From an uncultured Clostridia bacterium (lineage in GTDB: Bacteria; Bacillota; Clostridia; TANB77; CAG-508): a DNA stretch of 39,221 bases. The stretch's first letter is position 1. The number at the start of each line of letters is the position of its first letter. The stretch covers positions 1 to 39,221 of the forward strand of contig CAPYID010000016.1 in NCBI GenBank assembly GCA_948739805.1, given 5' to 3'. Below the pieces are notes generated by a model that had not been told where the DNA came from, did no database searches, and saw only the letters and a program-made list of their open reading frames with translations. Both the position numbers and the translations under genes were made by a program. Shown here one piece after another: positions 24,538 through 33,321 of the stretch.

Positions 24538-24912
24538 ATGATTAATGAAATTATTGAAGAAAAAGTAACAAAAGAAATAGATATAGATAAAAGAGAACAA
24601 AAGAGTATGGGTAAAAGGATAAAAAGGATTAGAGAAGAAGAGCTAAAAATGAAAAAAACAGAACTTGGAAGAGAAATAGGAATTTCTGGGCAATTTTTAG
24701 GATTAGTAGAAGAAGGGAAAGGAAATTTAGCATACAAAAGCATAAAAAGACTAATGGAAATAAGTGGGCACTCTGCAGATTACATATTATATGGACTAGA
24801 CGATAGTGTAATTGACAATACAAAGAAATTACTACAGAAATATAAAGAAGAGCAAATAATAAAAGCAATGAATGTACTAAAAGAAATAGCAATATTCATA
24901 AATGATGAATAG
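24538..24912 (+). CDS. XRE-family DNA-binding protein
   Basis: A 124-residue protein with a basic N-terminal extension, then a classic XRE helix-turn-helix (residues 23-80: MGKRIKRIREEELKMKKTEL, EIGISGQFLGLVEEGKGNLA) and a short helical tail (YKEEQIIKAMNVLKEIAIF). The ATG follows AGGGAGGAAATT. It is transcribed away from the Spo0A-like gene across a 160-base AT-rich region that must hold both promoters, so it may regulate that locus; this is inference from position. Confidence 0.85.
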   Translation: MINEIIEEKVTKEIDIDKREQKSMGKRIKRIREEELKMKKTELGREIGISGQFLGLVEEGKGNLAYKSIKRLMEISGHSADYILYGLDDSVIDNTKKLLQKYKEEQIIKAMNVLKEIAIFINDE

Positions 24913-24987
24913 ACAAAATATAAAAGAACGAAAACAATATATTCAAATGAAAGCGATATATTAACTTAAACAAAAATATTTAGTAAA

Positions 24988-25038
24988 ATAATCCATGTAA
25001 AAGCAGAAAGATAAAGAGAAATAGTGTACATGGATTAT
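24988..25038. terminator. Terminator between converging genes
   Basis: ATAATCCATGTA (24988-24999) and TACATGGATTAT (25027-25038) pair perfectly around a 27-base loop; ATCTTTTATTTA follows on the plus strand. Confidence 0.65.
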
Positions 25039-25067
25039 ATCTTTTATTTACAAACTTTACAAATTTT

Positions 25068-25761
25068 CTAATCTAAAGTAGTAGAAGTTCTACCTGAACC
25101 AATAACATTTTCCTGAAGAGAACGCCAAGTATTACAGCCAACAATACCATCAGAAGCTAAACCACGACTTGTTTGATAGGACTTAACTGCTTCAAAAGTC
25201 CTATTACCAAAGATACCATCTAAACCACCAGTAGTAAAACCTAAAGTATTTAAACCATCCTGAAGGATAAGAACATAAACACTCAAACTACCTCTTCTCA
25301 AAGTAGGGTATCCACCAGAGCTACAAGCTGGTGGTTTTTGTCTCCTATCAAAATGAACCCAAGTAGGAGAAATAGAAACAGGTTCAACATAAGACCATAC
25401 ACCAGAATTAATAGCACTAGTTCTTAAAGCAGCTCTTCTTTCATTTGTCCAAAGCTGAGCAACATCAAAAGCTGTTCCAGCATAATGTTGAGATTGACCG
25501 AGAATGTCCACCCTCCCAAGAACGTTTAAAAGCAAAACCAACAGGAATAGGACCACCCCATAAGTATCTTTGAGTATTCCAAGCCTGCATTACTCTTTTT
25601 GTTGTCCACAGAGTAGGAGATTTGCTTGAACCTCTAAACTCTCTAACCAATAATGTAGAATTTGCATTATAAGGCATAGCAGAATTTTCATCTCTGTAAT
25701 AAGTTTCAAATCTATCTGAATCATTATTATAAACTAATATTTTTGCCATATTTAATTTCAT
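25068..25761 (-). CDS. M15-type peptidase with peptidoglycan-binding domain, split by a +1 shift at CGG
   Basis: About 230 residues when the C at 25500 (minus strand) is skipped. The N-terminal part has a D-Ala-D-Ala peptidase (M15-like) metal site: SQHYAGTAFDVAQ (His and Asp) and WVHFD (His). The C-terminal 60 residues form a peptidoglycan-binding domain (LQDGLNTLGFTTGGLDGIFG, VKSYQTSRGLASDGIVG, TWRSL). The sequence is well conserved on both sides of the break. The first frame runs through CAT-TCT-CGG; skipping C gives HSGQSQHYAG in register. No signal peptide, so it may be released by lysis or act in the spore mother cell. No further damage is visible, arguing against an old pseudogene. Confidence 0.85.
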
Positions 25762-25930
25762 TCCTTTCTAAGGCACAAACCTTCATAATTCTTTCCAAGA
25801 TACAAAAAAGTATCTTATAATAATAATATGAAAATATTGTAGATTTGTGAATTAACATACTGTAACCTAAAAATACAAAAAATTTCACAAAACTATTGCA
25901 ATTTATGGAAATTTATAATAAAATTGATAC

Positions 25931-25970
25931 AAAGTGGAGGAAAGTGGAGCGAAGTGCCACAAAGTGAAAA
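25931..25970 (+). promoter_or_regulatory. MraZ operator: four 10-bp repeats
   Basis: AAAGTGGAGG, AAAGTGGAGC, GAAGTGCCAC and AAAGTGAAAA are four consecutive 10-bp units just upstream of mraZ. MraZ is known to bind such tandem GTGG-type boxes in its own promoter. A possible -10 TATAAT lies at 25914-25919; no good -35 was seen. Confidence 0.8.
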
Positions 25971-25983
25971 GAAGGTGAGTCAA

Positions 25984-26415
25984 GTGTTTATTGGTGAATA
26001 TGAACATTCTGTAGATGTTAAAGGCAGAATAATAATGCCATCAAAGCTAAGAGAAAATATTGGAGAAAAATTCATAATCACAAAAGGACTTGATAAATGT
26101 TTATTTGCTTATTCAAAATCTGAATGGGCAAACTTCGAAGAAAAACTAAAAACACTTCCACTAACAAATAAAAATGCAAGAGACTTTGTAAGATTTTTCT
26201 TATCAGGCGCAGTTGAATGTGAAATAGACAAGCAAGGGCGTTTCTTAGTATCTTCAAACTTAAGAACATATGCAAACATAGACAAAGAAATAGTAATAAT
26301 AGGAGTTGGCACAAGACTAGAAATTTGGAATAAAGAATCATGGACAAACTATAGTAGTGAAGAAAACATATCAGCAGATGAAATTGCTGAAAATATGACA
26401 ATGCTTGGAATATAA
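25984..26415 (+). CDS. mraZ: Transcriptional regulator MraZ
   Basis: A 143-residue MraZ, the DNA-binding first gene of the division and cell-wall cluster, which represses its own operon. Two AbrB-like halves are seen: FIGEYEHSVDVKGRIIMPSK and GAVECEIDKQGRFLVSSNLR, each with the conserved DxKGR/DKQGR element. The start is GTG at 25984 (VFIGEYEH), the standard family start, with AAGGTGAG four bases upstream; a longer frame from 25924 would translate the operator repeats. It is followed 54 bases later by rsmH. Confidence 0.96.
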   Translation: MFIGEYEHSVDVKGRIIMPSKLRENIGEKFIITKGLDKCLFAYSKSEWANFEEKLKTLPLTNKNARDFVRFFLSGAVECEIDKQGRFLVSSNLRTYANIDKEIVIIGVGTRLEIWNKESWTNYSSEENISADEIAENMTMLGI

Positions 26416-26469
26416 TCCAGAAGCAAAGATTAAACTTAGGTTTGTGTCTAAGAAAGGAATGAAATAAAA

Positions 26470-27402
26470 ATGGAATTTAAGCACAAGCCAGTATTATTAC
26501 AAGAATGCATAAAAAACTTAAACATCAATCCAAAAGGAATATATATAGATGGCACATTAGGAGGAGCAGGACATAGCATAGAAATAGCAAAACGATTATC
26601 TCCAGAAGGGCTATTAATAGGGATAGACAGAGATGAAGAAGCACTAAAAGCTGCAAAAGAAAAACTAAAACAATATAAAAATATAAAATATATACATGGA
26701 AATCATGATGAAATAAAAGAAATATTAGAAGAGCTAAAAATAGAAAAAGTAGATGGAATACTATTAGACTTAGGAGTATCATCATATCAATTAGACGAAA
26801 GAAATAGAGGCTTTAGTTATATGGCAAAAGAAAGCCAACTAGACATGAGAATGGACAGAAATCAAAGCCTTACAGCAAAGGAAATAGTCAATACATATTC
26901 AGAAGAAAAATTAACAAAAATAATATTTGAATATGGAGAAGAAAAATTTGCAAAAAGTATCTCAAAAAAGATATGTGAAAATAGAAAAAAAGAAGAAATA
27001 GAAACAACAGGTCAACTAGTACAAATCATCGAAAATTCGGTACCAAAATTTGCAAAAAAAGAAGGACACCCAGCTAAAAGGACATTTCAAGCAATAAGAA
27101 TAGAGGTAAACAATGAAATTGAACCATTATATGAAACAGTAAGCAAATCAATACAATCATTAAAATCAAAAGGTAGGTTATGTATAATAACATTTCACTC
27201 ATTAGAAGACAGAGCAGTAAAAAATGCATATCAAAATGCAAAAGGAAAATGCACATGTCCAAAAGACTTACCATATTGTATATGTGGAGCAAAATCGCAA
27301 GGAGAAATAGTTACAAAAAAGCCAATAATACCAACAGAAGAAGAACAAAAAGAAAATTCTAGAGCAAAAAGTGCAAAACTTAGAGTTTTCGAGAAAAATT
27401 AA
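26470..27402 (+). CDS. rsmH: 16S rRNA (cytosine-1402 N4) methyltransferase
   Basis: A 310-residue RsmH (MraW) that methylates C1402 of 16S rRNA with S-adenosylmethionine. Landmarks: HKPVLLQECIKNL at the start, the SAM loop GIYIDGTLGGAGHS, GIDRDEEAL, LLDLGVSSYQLD, GFSYMAKESQLDMRMD, HPAKRTFQAIRIEVNNE, TFHSLEDRAVKNA and a C-terminal KSAKLRVFE. A Cys cluster KCTCPKDLPYCICG near 260 is normal for many Firmicute members. Second gene of the mraZ operon. Confidence 0.97.
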   Translation: MEFKHKPVLLQECIKNLNINPKGIYIDGTLGGAGHSIEIAKRLSPEGLLIGIDRDEEALKAAKEKLKQYKNIKYIHGNHDEIKEILEELKIEKVDGILLDLGVSSYQLDERNRGFSYMAKESQLDMRMDRNQSLTAKEIVNTYSEEKLTKIIFEYGEEKFAKSISKKICENRKKEEIETTGQLVQIIENSVPKFAKKEGHPAKRTFQAIRIEVNNEIEPLYETVSKSIQSLKSKGRLCIITFHSLEDRAVKNAYQNAKGKCTCPKDLPYCICGAKSQGEIVTKKPIIPTEEEQKENSRAKSAKLRVFEKN

Positions 27403-27429
27403 AGAAAACCAAAGAAAGGAGAGGGGAAA

Positions 27430-27927
27430 ATGGCTAAATATGAATATGAAACAAGTCCAAGAAAATTAAAACCAGAATATGAGCAAGTAAGAAAAAAAGC
27501 AAAGAAAAAGAATACTAATACAAAATCAAATATGGCCAAAAAAAGTAATACAAAAATGAGAAAACTAAAAAAAATAAAGATAGTACTTTTTGTATTAATT
27601 GGCTTTTTTGCATTTTTTACTATAAGTTTTAGAAATGCAATGATAGATTCAAAATATGCTGAAATAAAAAAACTAAAAAGTGACTTAGCAATAATAGAAA
27701 AAGAAAATGAACAATTACAGGCAGGAATAGAAAGCCATTTAAACCTTAAAACAATACAAGAAGAAGCGGAAACATTATTAGGAATGAAAACATTATCAAA
27801 TGACCAAATAAAATATGTTAACCTTCCAAAAACGGACTATGTAGAATCAGGTTCAGAAGAAGTGCAACTAGAAGAAGAAAACTATTTAACTAAAATAATA
27901 AATATAATAAAAAGTTTAATAAAATAA
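27430..27927 (+). CDS. FtsL/DivIC-like cell division protein
   Basis: A 165-residue bitopic protein: a basic cytoplasmic N-terminus of about 45 residues, one membrane segment at 50-68 (IVLFVLIGFFAFFTISF), then an external leucine-zipper-like coiled coil (EIKKLKSDLAIIEKENEQLQ) and an ETLLGMKTLSNDQIKYV motif typical of FtsL/DivIC. Such proteins form the FtsLB-type complex of the divisome. Position right after rsmH is that of ftsL. Unlike a full dcw cluster, no ftsI or mur gene follows; the next unit is thrS. Confidence 0.85.
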   Translation: MAKYEYETSPRKLKPEYEQVRKKAKKKNTNTKSNMAKKSNTKMRKLKKIKIVLFVLIGFFAFFTISFRNAMIDSKYAEIKKLKSDLAIIEKENEQLQAGIESHLNLKTIQEEAETLLGMKTLSNDQIKYVNLPKTDYVESGSEEVQLEEENYLTKIINIIKSLIK

Positions 27928-27947
27928 AGGAATAGCAAAAAATTCCC

Positions 27948-27976
27948 TTGACAGGATTAAACTAAAAGAATATAAT
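27948..27976 (+). promoter_or_regulatory. Consensus promoter of the thrS T-box transcript
   Basis: TTGACA (27948-27953), 17 bases, TATAAT (27971-27976): a perfect sigma-A promoter just upstream of the T-box leader. Confidence 0.9.
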
Positions 27977-27984
27977 TATATTAA

Positions 27985-28215
27985 TTTAAGTAAACTGTGA
28001 AGAGGACGGAAGTAAAATAAAGGTTGCTAGTAGAGATAATTAGTCGTGGCTGAAAGCTAATTTTAGTAAACATATTTGAAAAACTACCTCAGAGTTTCTA
28101 GTAGAAATACTAGCGTTTAAGATTAGCGTTAAAATCTAAAAATGAAGTTAAACATTAGGGTGGAACCGTATATGAAAATATACCCCTATGGGATAAAAAT
28201 CCCATAGGGATTTTT
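27985..28215 (+). promoter_or_regulatory. Threonine T-box riboswitch with terminator
   Basis: The invariant T-box AGGGTGGAACCG lies at 28157-28168. It is followed by a strong terminator, CCCTATGGGAT (28184-28194) and ATCCCATAGGG (28199-28209), plus ATTTTT. Candidate specifier bases near the 3' side of stem I read ACT-ACC (28083-28088), both Thr codons. Uncharged tRNA-Thr binding should favour the antiterminator and turn on thrS. A GGT-anticodon tRNA-Thr is encoded at 38715. Confidence 0.93.
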
Positions 28216-28220
28216 GATAT

Positions 28221-28238
28221 TGTAGGGGTACCATTTGG
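28221..28238 (+). repeat. TGTAGGGG-type dispersed repeat, remnant 2
   Basis: TGTAGGGGTACCATTTGG directly after the T-box terminator; near-identical to the remnant at 21014. Confidence 0.45.
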
Positions 28239-28305
28239 ACATCCACTATTAAAAGAACTGTTTAAATTTATAGGATTCATTAAATATAAAAAGGAGGTTT
28301 TATTT

Positions 28306-30078
28306 ATGCTTAAAATTAAATTAGAAGGTGGAAAAACAAGAGAAGTAGAAGAAAGTGTATATTGGCATACAACTTCACACATCATGGCACAAGCGGTAAA
28401 AAGACTATATCCAGAAGTAAAGATGGCAATTGGACCATCAATAGAAAATGGATTTTACTATGACTTTGACATAGAAAAATCATTTACAGAAGAAGACCTA
28501 TTAAAAATAGAAGAAGAAATGAAAAAAATTGAAAAAGAAAACTTAGTTATAGAAAGATTTGAACTTTCAAGAGAAGAAGCAATAAAGCTAATGGAAGAAC
28601 AAAAGCAAGATTATAAAGTAGAATTAATTAAAGAATTACCAGAAGGAGAAACAATATCATTTTACAAACAAGGAGAATTTACAGACCTATGTAGAGGACC
28701 ACACTTACCAACAACAGGCTGTGTTAGATGTGTAAAACTATTATCAACATCAGGGGCATACTGGAGAGGTGACGAACACAACAAAATGTTAAAAAGAATT
28801 TATGGTATTTCATTTCCAAAACAATCTGAACTTGACGAATATTTAGCAAAATTAGAAGAAGCAAAACAAAGAGATCATAGAAAAATAGGGAAGGAATTAG
28901 AGCTATTTATGACACATGAACTAGTAGGTTCTGGACTTCCAATGTATCTACCAAATGGTGCAACAATAAGAAGAATATTAGAAAGATATATTCAAGACAA
29001 AGAAATATCATTAGGATATAAACATGTATACACTCCATCACTTGCAAATGTAAAACTATATGAAACAAGTGGGCACTGGGCACATTATAAAGAAGACATG
29101 TTCCCAGTAATGCAAATGGAAAATGAGCAATTAGTATTAAGACCAATGAACTGCCCACATCACATGTTAGTATATAAAAATAAAATGCACTCATATAGAG
29201 AATTACCAATAAGAATAGGAGAACTTGCACATGACTTTAGATATGAAGCAAGTGGTTCAGTATGTGGACTAGAAAGAGTACGTGAAATGTGTCAAAACGA
29301 TGCACACCTTTTTGTAAGACCAGACCAAATAAAGGAAGAATTTGGAAATGTTGTAAAACTAATTTTATCAGTATATGAAGACTTTGGATTTAAAGACTAT
29401 TCATTTAGATTATCTTTAAGAGATAAAGAAGACAAAGTAAAATACTATGATGATGATGAAATGTGGGATAATGCAGAAAGTCAACTAAGAGAAATATTAA
29501 ATGAACTCGGAGTTGAATTTTATGAAGCAAAAGGAGAAGCAGCATTTTATGGACCAAAGCTAGATGTTCAAATAAAAACAGCACTAGGACATGATGTAAC
29601 TGTATCAACATGTCAGTTAGATTTCTTACTACCACAAAGATTTGAGCTAGAATATATAGGAGAAGATGGAAAAGAACATAGACCAGTAGTAATACATAGA
29701 GCAATATTTGGAACACTAGATAGATTTATGTCATTTATCGTAGAAGAAACAAAAGGAGCACTTCCAGTATGGTTATCACCAGTACAAGTAAAAATACTAC
29801 CAATATCAGATGATAATAAGGAATATGCAGAAAACTTTACACAAGAATTAAAACTAGCAGGATTAAGAGCAGACTTAGATGATTCAAATGAAAAAATAGG
29901 TTATAAAATAAGAAAAGCGCAATTAGAAAAAGTACCATATATGTTAGTAATAGGTAAAAAAGAAGAAGAAACAGAAACAGTAGGAGTTCGCTCTAGAGCA
30001 AAAGGAGACATTGGGGCAATGGATAAGCAAGAATTCATTTCAAAAATAAAAGAAGAATCAAATAATATGAGCAAATAA
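28306..30078 (+). CDS. thrS: Threonyl-tRNA synthetase, lacking the N-terminal TGS domain
   Basis: A 590-residue class II synthetase charging tRNA-Thr. The usual 60-residue TGS domain is missing; the protein begins almost at the editing domain (HTTSHIMAQAV with its HxxxH, later CRGPHLP). The catalytic core has motif 2 FRYEASGSVCGLERVREM and zinc ligands in MNCPHH, AHDFRY-flanking residues and HRAIFG. The anticodon-binding domain is at 490-590 (VQVKILPISDDN, IGYKIRKAQLEKVPYMLVIG). AAGGAGG precedes the ATG, and no upstream frame could supply TGS, so the short form is real. Expression is under the upstream T-box. Confidence 0.96.
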   Translation: MLKIKLEGGKTREVEESVYWHTTSHIMAQAVKRLYPEVKMAIGPSIENGFYYDFDIEKSFTEEDLLKIEEEMKKIEKENLVIERFELSREEAIKLMEEQKQDYKVELIKELPEGETISFYKQGEFTDLCRGPHLPTTGCVRCVKLLSTSGAYWRGDEHNKMLKRIYGISFPKQSELDEYLAKLEEAKQRDHRKIGKELELFMTHELVGSGLPMYLPNGATIRRILERYIQDKEISLGYKHVYTPSLANVKLYETSGHWAHYKEDMFPVMQMENEQLVLRPMNCPHHMLVYKNKMHSYRELPIRIGELAHDFRYEASGSVCGLERVREMCQNDAHLFVRPDQIKEEFGNVVKLILSVYEDFGFKDYSFRLSLRDKEDKVKYYDDDEMWDNAESQLREILNELGVEFYEAKGEAAFYGPKLDVQIKTALGHDVTVSTCQLDFLLPQRFELEYIGEDGKEHRPVVIHRAIFGTLDRFMSFIVEETKGALPVWLSPVQVKILPISDDNKEYAENFTQELKLAGLRADLDDSNEKIGYKIRKAQLEKVPYMLVIGKKEEETETVGVRSRAKGDIGAMDKQEFISKIKEESNNMSK

Positions 30079-30081
30079 AAC

Positions 30082-30108
30082 TGTAGGGGCGTCCTTAGGG
30101 CGTCCGCC
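30082..30108 (+). repeat. TGTAGGGG-type dispersed repeat, remnant 3
   Basis: TGTAGGGGCGTCC followed by TTAGGGCGTCCGCC, GC-rich, right after thrS. Contains GGGCGTCC twice. Confidence 0.5.
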
Positions 30109-30192
30109 TTTATAAAAATTAAATAAAACTATTTATTTTTTTTTATTTTTCTAATATAATAGAAAAAACGAAAAGACAAAGGAGAGAGATTA

Positions 30193-30840
30193 ATGAATTT
30201 ACCTAATAAACTCACAATTTTTAGAATGATTTTAGTTATAATAATGATGATTATACCAATAATAGACAATGTAGTTGGTATAACAGGAGAACTTTTGGGA
30301 ATAACAACTGCATTCTGGATAATGAATATAATTTTTATAATAGCAGCGATTACAGACAAACTAGATGGAACACTTGCAAGAAAATGGAATCAAGTTACTA
30401 CCTTTGGTAAATTTTTAGACCCAATAGCAGACAAAATGTTAGTATTAGCAGCACTAATTATTTTAGTAGAATACTTAAAAATTCCATCTTGGATACCTAT
30501 AATAATATTAATAAGAGAATTTATGGTATCTGGATATAGATTAATTGCAGTAGAAAAAGGTGGTAAAGTAATACCAGCATCAATTTGGGGAAAAATAAAA
30601 ACAGTAACACAAATGCTTGCAGTAATTTGTTGTTTTGTAGATAAATTTAGTTTTGGACAGTTTATTTTTAGAGTTTCAAATGCAGAAGCAATGATTGAAA
30701 ATAGTGCAGGTATATATATGAACAATATGCAATTTGGAATTAATATATTATCAACAACACTTTTAGTAGCATGTGTAATAGCAACAATTTTCTCAGGATG
30801 GGATTATTTAAAAAGTGGAAGAGATTTATTAAAAGACTAG
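30193..30840 (+). CDS. pgsA: CDP-diacylglycerol-glycerol-3-phosphate 3-phosphatidyltransferase
   Basis: A 215-residue CDP-alcohol phosphatidyltransferase making phosphatidylglycerol phosphate, the first step to phosphatidylglycerol. It has about five membrane segments and the diagnostic motif DGTLARKWNQVTTFGKFLDPIADK at about residues 58-80. The start NLPNKLTIFRMILV is typical of PgsA. GGAGAG precedes the ATG. It stands in its own unit between thrS and ligA. Confidence 0.95.
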   Translation: MNLPNKLTIFRMILVIIMMIIPIIDNVVGITGELLGITTAFWIMNIIFIIAAITDKLDGTLARKWNQVTTFGKFLDPIADKMLVLAALIILVEYLKIPSWIPIIILIREFMVSGYRLIAVEKGGKVIPASIWGKIKTVTQMLAVICCFVDKFSFGQFIFRVSNAEAMIENSAGIYMNNMQFGINILSTTLLVACVIATIFSGWDYLKSGRDLLKD

Positions 30841-30912
30841 AAGCGTGAAAAATAAGCTACATCTTGCGCCATTTCTACTCTATTTTTATGCAAGAAAGGA
30901 AAGATAATTATA

Positions 30913-32907
30913 ATGAACAAAGAACAAGCACAAAAACAGATAAAAGAATTAAGAGAAAAGACATCATATTATGCAAAAAAATACTATGATGAAGATGAGC
31001 CAGAAATCAGTGATTTAGAATATGATATGCTCATGGTTGAACTAAGAAACTTAGAAGCTAAATATCCTGAATTCATAGACAAAGATTCATTAACACAAAA
31101 AGTTGGAGGAACTGTTAAAGAAGGATTTAACAAAATAGAACATGAAGTACCATTACAAAGTTTGCAAGATGTATTTTCAATAGAAGAACTTAGAAGTTTT
31201 GATGAAAGAGTAAGAAAACAACTAAATTTAGAAGAAATAGATTATACAGTAGAAGCAAAAATAGATGGATTATCTTCTGCAATAGAATATATAAAAGGAG
31301 AATATGCAACTGGAGCAACCAGAGGGAATGGAATAGAAGGAGAAGATGTTACAGAAAATATTAGAACTATAAAAAATGTACCTAAAAAATTAAGTGAACG
31401 TGTAGACTTAATAGTCCGTGGAGAAGTTTTTATTTCTAAAAAAGATTTTGAAAAAATGAATGAAGAGCAAGAAATTTTAGGGGAAAAAACATTTGCAAAT
31501 GCGAGAAATGCAGCAGCAGGTTCATTAAGGCAATTAGACAGTACAATAACAGAGAAAAGACCATTAGACATATATATATTTAACATACAAAGATTAAAGA
31601 AAAATAAAATAAAATCACATTATGAGCAACTACTATACCTAGAAAAATTGGGATTTAATGTAAATCCAGAAAAAAAATTATGCCATGGAATAGAAGAAGC
31701 AATAGAAGCGGTAGAAGATATAGGTAAAAGAAGAGAAAGTTTAACATTTGGAACAGATGGAGCAGCTATAAAAGTTGATAACTTAGAATATAGAGAAAAA
31801 TTAGGTACAACATTTAAAGTACCACGTTGGGCAATTGCATATAAATACCCACCAGAAAAGAAAGAAACAATATTAAAAGAGATACAATGTCAAGTAGGTA
31901 GAACAGGTGCAATAACACCAGTTGCTATATTAGAGCCTGTGGAATTAGCTGGTTCAACAATATCCAAAACAACATTACACAATGAAGATTTTATAAAAGA
32001 AAAAGGAATAAAAATAGGAGACCATGTAGTAATACAAAAGGCGGGAGATGTAATACCAGAAGTAGTAGATGTCATTACTCAAAAAAGAAATGGAAAAGAA
32101 ACTGAATTTGAAATGCCAAAAGTATGTCCAGTATGTGGAGGAACTGTTGTAAGAGAAGAAGGGGAAGCGGCATGGTATTGTATAGGAATAGAATGTAGTG
32201 CAAGAAATTTACAAAACTTAGTTCATTTTGCTTCAAAATCTGGAATGGACATAGAAGGATTAGGAATATCTATAATAGAACAACTTGTAGAAAAAGGATA
32301 TTTAAGTAATATTGCAGACATATATTATCTAAAAAAGGAAGAAATAGCATCATTAAAAAAGAGTGGAGACAAATTTGCACAAAACTTAATAGAATCAATT
32401 AATCAGAGCAAAAACAATGACTTAGAAAGACTAATATGTGCATTTGGAATAAGACATATTGGAAATAAAGCAGCCAGAATAATTGCAAGAAGATATGGAA
32501 ATATAGAAGGGGTAATGAATGCAAGTATAGAAAGTCTAAACTTAATAGATACAATAGGTGGAATTTCAGCAAAAAGTGTATATGAATTTTTCCATCAAGA
32601 ACAAACAATAGACTTAATAGAAAAACTAAAAACTGCAGGTGTAAACATGGAAACACATGAAGACGTAGAACCAAGAGATGATAGATTTGCAGGAAAAACA
32701 TTTGTATTAACAGGCACACTTGAAAAATATACAAGAGAAGAAGCAAGTGAAATAATAGAAAAATTTGGAGGGAAAACCTCAGGAACAGTATCAAAAAAGA
32801 CAAGTTATGTACTAGCAGGAGAACAAGCAGGTTCAAAACTTACAAAAGCAGAGAATTTAGGAATAGCAATAATATCAGAGCAAGAATTTGAGAAAATGAT
32901 AAGGTAA
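30913..32907 (+). CDS. ligA: NAD-dependent DNA ligase LigA
   Basis: A 664-residue NAD-dependent ligase that seals nicks in replication and repair. Ia domain with YYDEDEPEISDLEYDML; nucleotidyl-transfer Lys at about 116 in EAKIDGLSSAIEY; GVATRGNG-like GATRGNGIEGEDVT; FANARNAAAGSLRQLD; OB fold GRTGAITPVAILEPV; zinc cysteines in CPVCGGTV and CIGIECSARN; helix-hairpin-helix repeats; C-terminal BRCT (FAGKTFVLTGTLEKYTREEA). Full length for the family. AAGGAAAG precedes the ATG. Confidence 0.98.
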   Translation: MNKEQAQKQIKELREKTSYYAKKYYDEDEPEISDLEYDMLMVELRNLEAKYPEFIDKDSLTQKVGGTVKEGFNKIEHEVPLQSLQDVFSIEELRSFDERVRKQLNLEEIDYTVEAKIDGLSSAIEYIKGEYATGATRGNGIEGEDVTENIRTIKNVPKKLSERVDLIVRGEVFISKKDFEKMNEEQEILGEKTFANARNAAAGSLRQLDSTITEKRPLDIYIFNIQRLKKNKIKSHYEQLLYLEKLGFNVNPEKKLCHGIEEAIEAVEDIGKRRESLTFGTDGAAIKVDNLEYREKLGTTFKVPRWAIAYKYPPEKKETILKEIQCQVGRTGAITPVAILEPVELAGSTISKTTLHNEDFIKEKGIKIGDHVVIQKAGDVIPEVVDVITQKRNGKETEFEMPKVCPVCGGTVVREEGEAAWYCIGIECSARNLQNLVHFASKSGMDIEGLGISIIEQLVEKGYLSNIADIYYLKKEEIASLKKSGDKFAQNLIESINQSKNNDLERLICAFGIRHIGNKAARIIARRYGNIEGVMNASIESLNLIDTIGGISAKSVYEFFHQEQTIDLIEKLKTAGVNMETHEDVEPRDDRFAGKTFVLTGTLEKYTREEASEIIEKFGGKTSGTVSKKTSYVLAGEQAGSKLTKAENLGIAIISEQEFEKMIR

Positions 32908-32989
32908 AGATACATTAATATAAGCAAATTAGTAATAAAAAATGCTTATTCTTTTTCAACAAAATTTTTTATAAATTAAGGAGAATAAA

Positions 32990-33226
32990 ATGCAGGATCA
33001 AACATTTGATGAATTTGAACAAATATTAGACAATGGATATCAAGTATACTTCACATATCTTGAAAACAGATATTTAGTATTTAAAACAACGCAAAACTGT
33101 TATACAAAAAAGTTAATATATCAAGGATCAAAAAATCCACCAGCCAAATTAGCTATGATAACAAAAAAATATCTAAGTGAAATATATAATTTTATGGAAG
33201 ATAAAGAGTATAAATACGAGACATAA
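32990..33226 (+). CDS. Small conserved-looking hypothetical protein
   Basis: A 78-residue protein, rich in Tyr and Lys: FDEFEQILDNGYQVYFTYLE, then YLVFKTTQNCYTKKLI and a C-terminal helix (KYLSEIYNFMEDKEYKY). The ATG is preceded by TAAGGAG. It sits between ligA and sigH with a likely sigH promoter just downstream. I do not recognise a family; codon use matches its chromosomal neighbours, so it is probably a real gene. Confidence 0.65.
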   Translation: MQDQTFDEFEQILDNGYQVYFTYLENRYLVFKTTQNCYTKKLIYQGSKNPPAKLAMITKKYLSEIYNFMEDKEYKYET

Positions 33227-33257
33227 GTGGAATTTTAATAAATTTGTCGTAAATCTA

Positions 33258-33286
33258 TTGACACCAAAGGTTTTTACGAATATAAT
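33258..33286 (+). promoter_or_regulatory. Consensus promoter of the sigma-factor gene
   Basis: TTGACA (33258-33263), 17 bases, TATAAT (33281-33286): a perfect sigma-A promoter 36 bases before the sigma-factor start. TGTCGTA at 33245-33251 differs by one base from a 0A box. Confidence 0.88.
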
Positions 33287-33321
33287 AACCTCAAAGAAAA
33301 CAACATCAGGAGGAAAAACAT

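Noticed and set aside
359..25500. CGG reassigned to another amino acid, as reported in some bacteria
   Set aside because: Reassignment would keep the frame; here the frame itself must move by one base at each CGG, and the shifted codon GGN gives the expected Gly.
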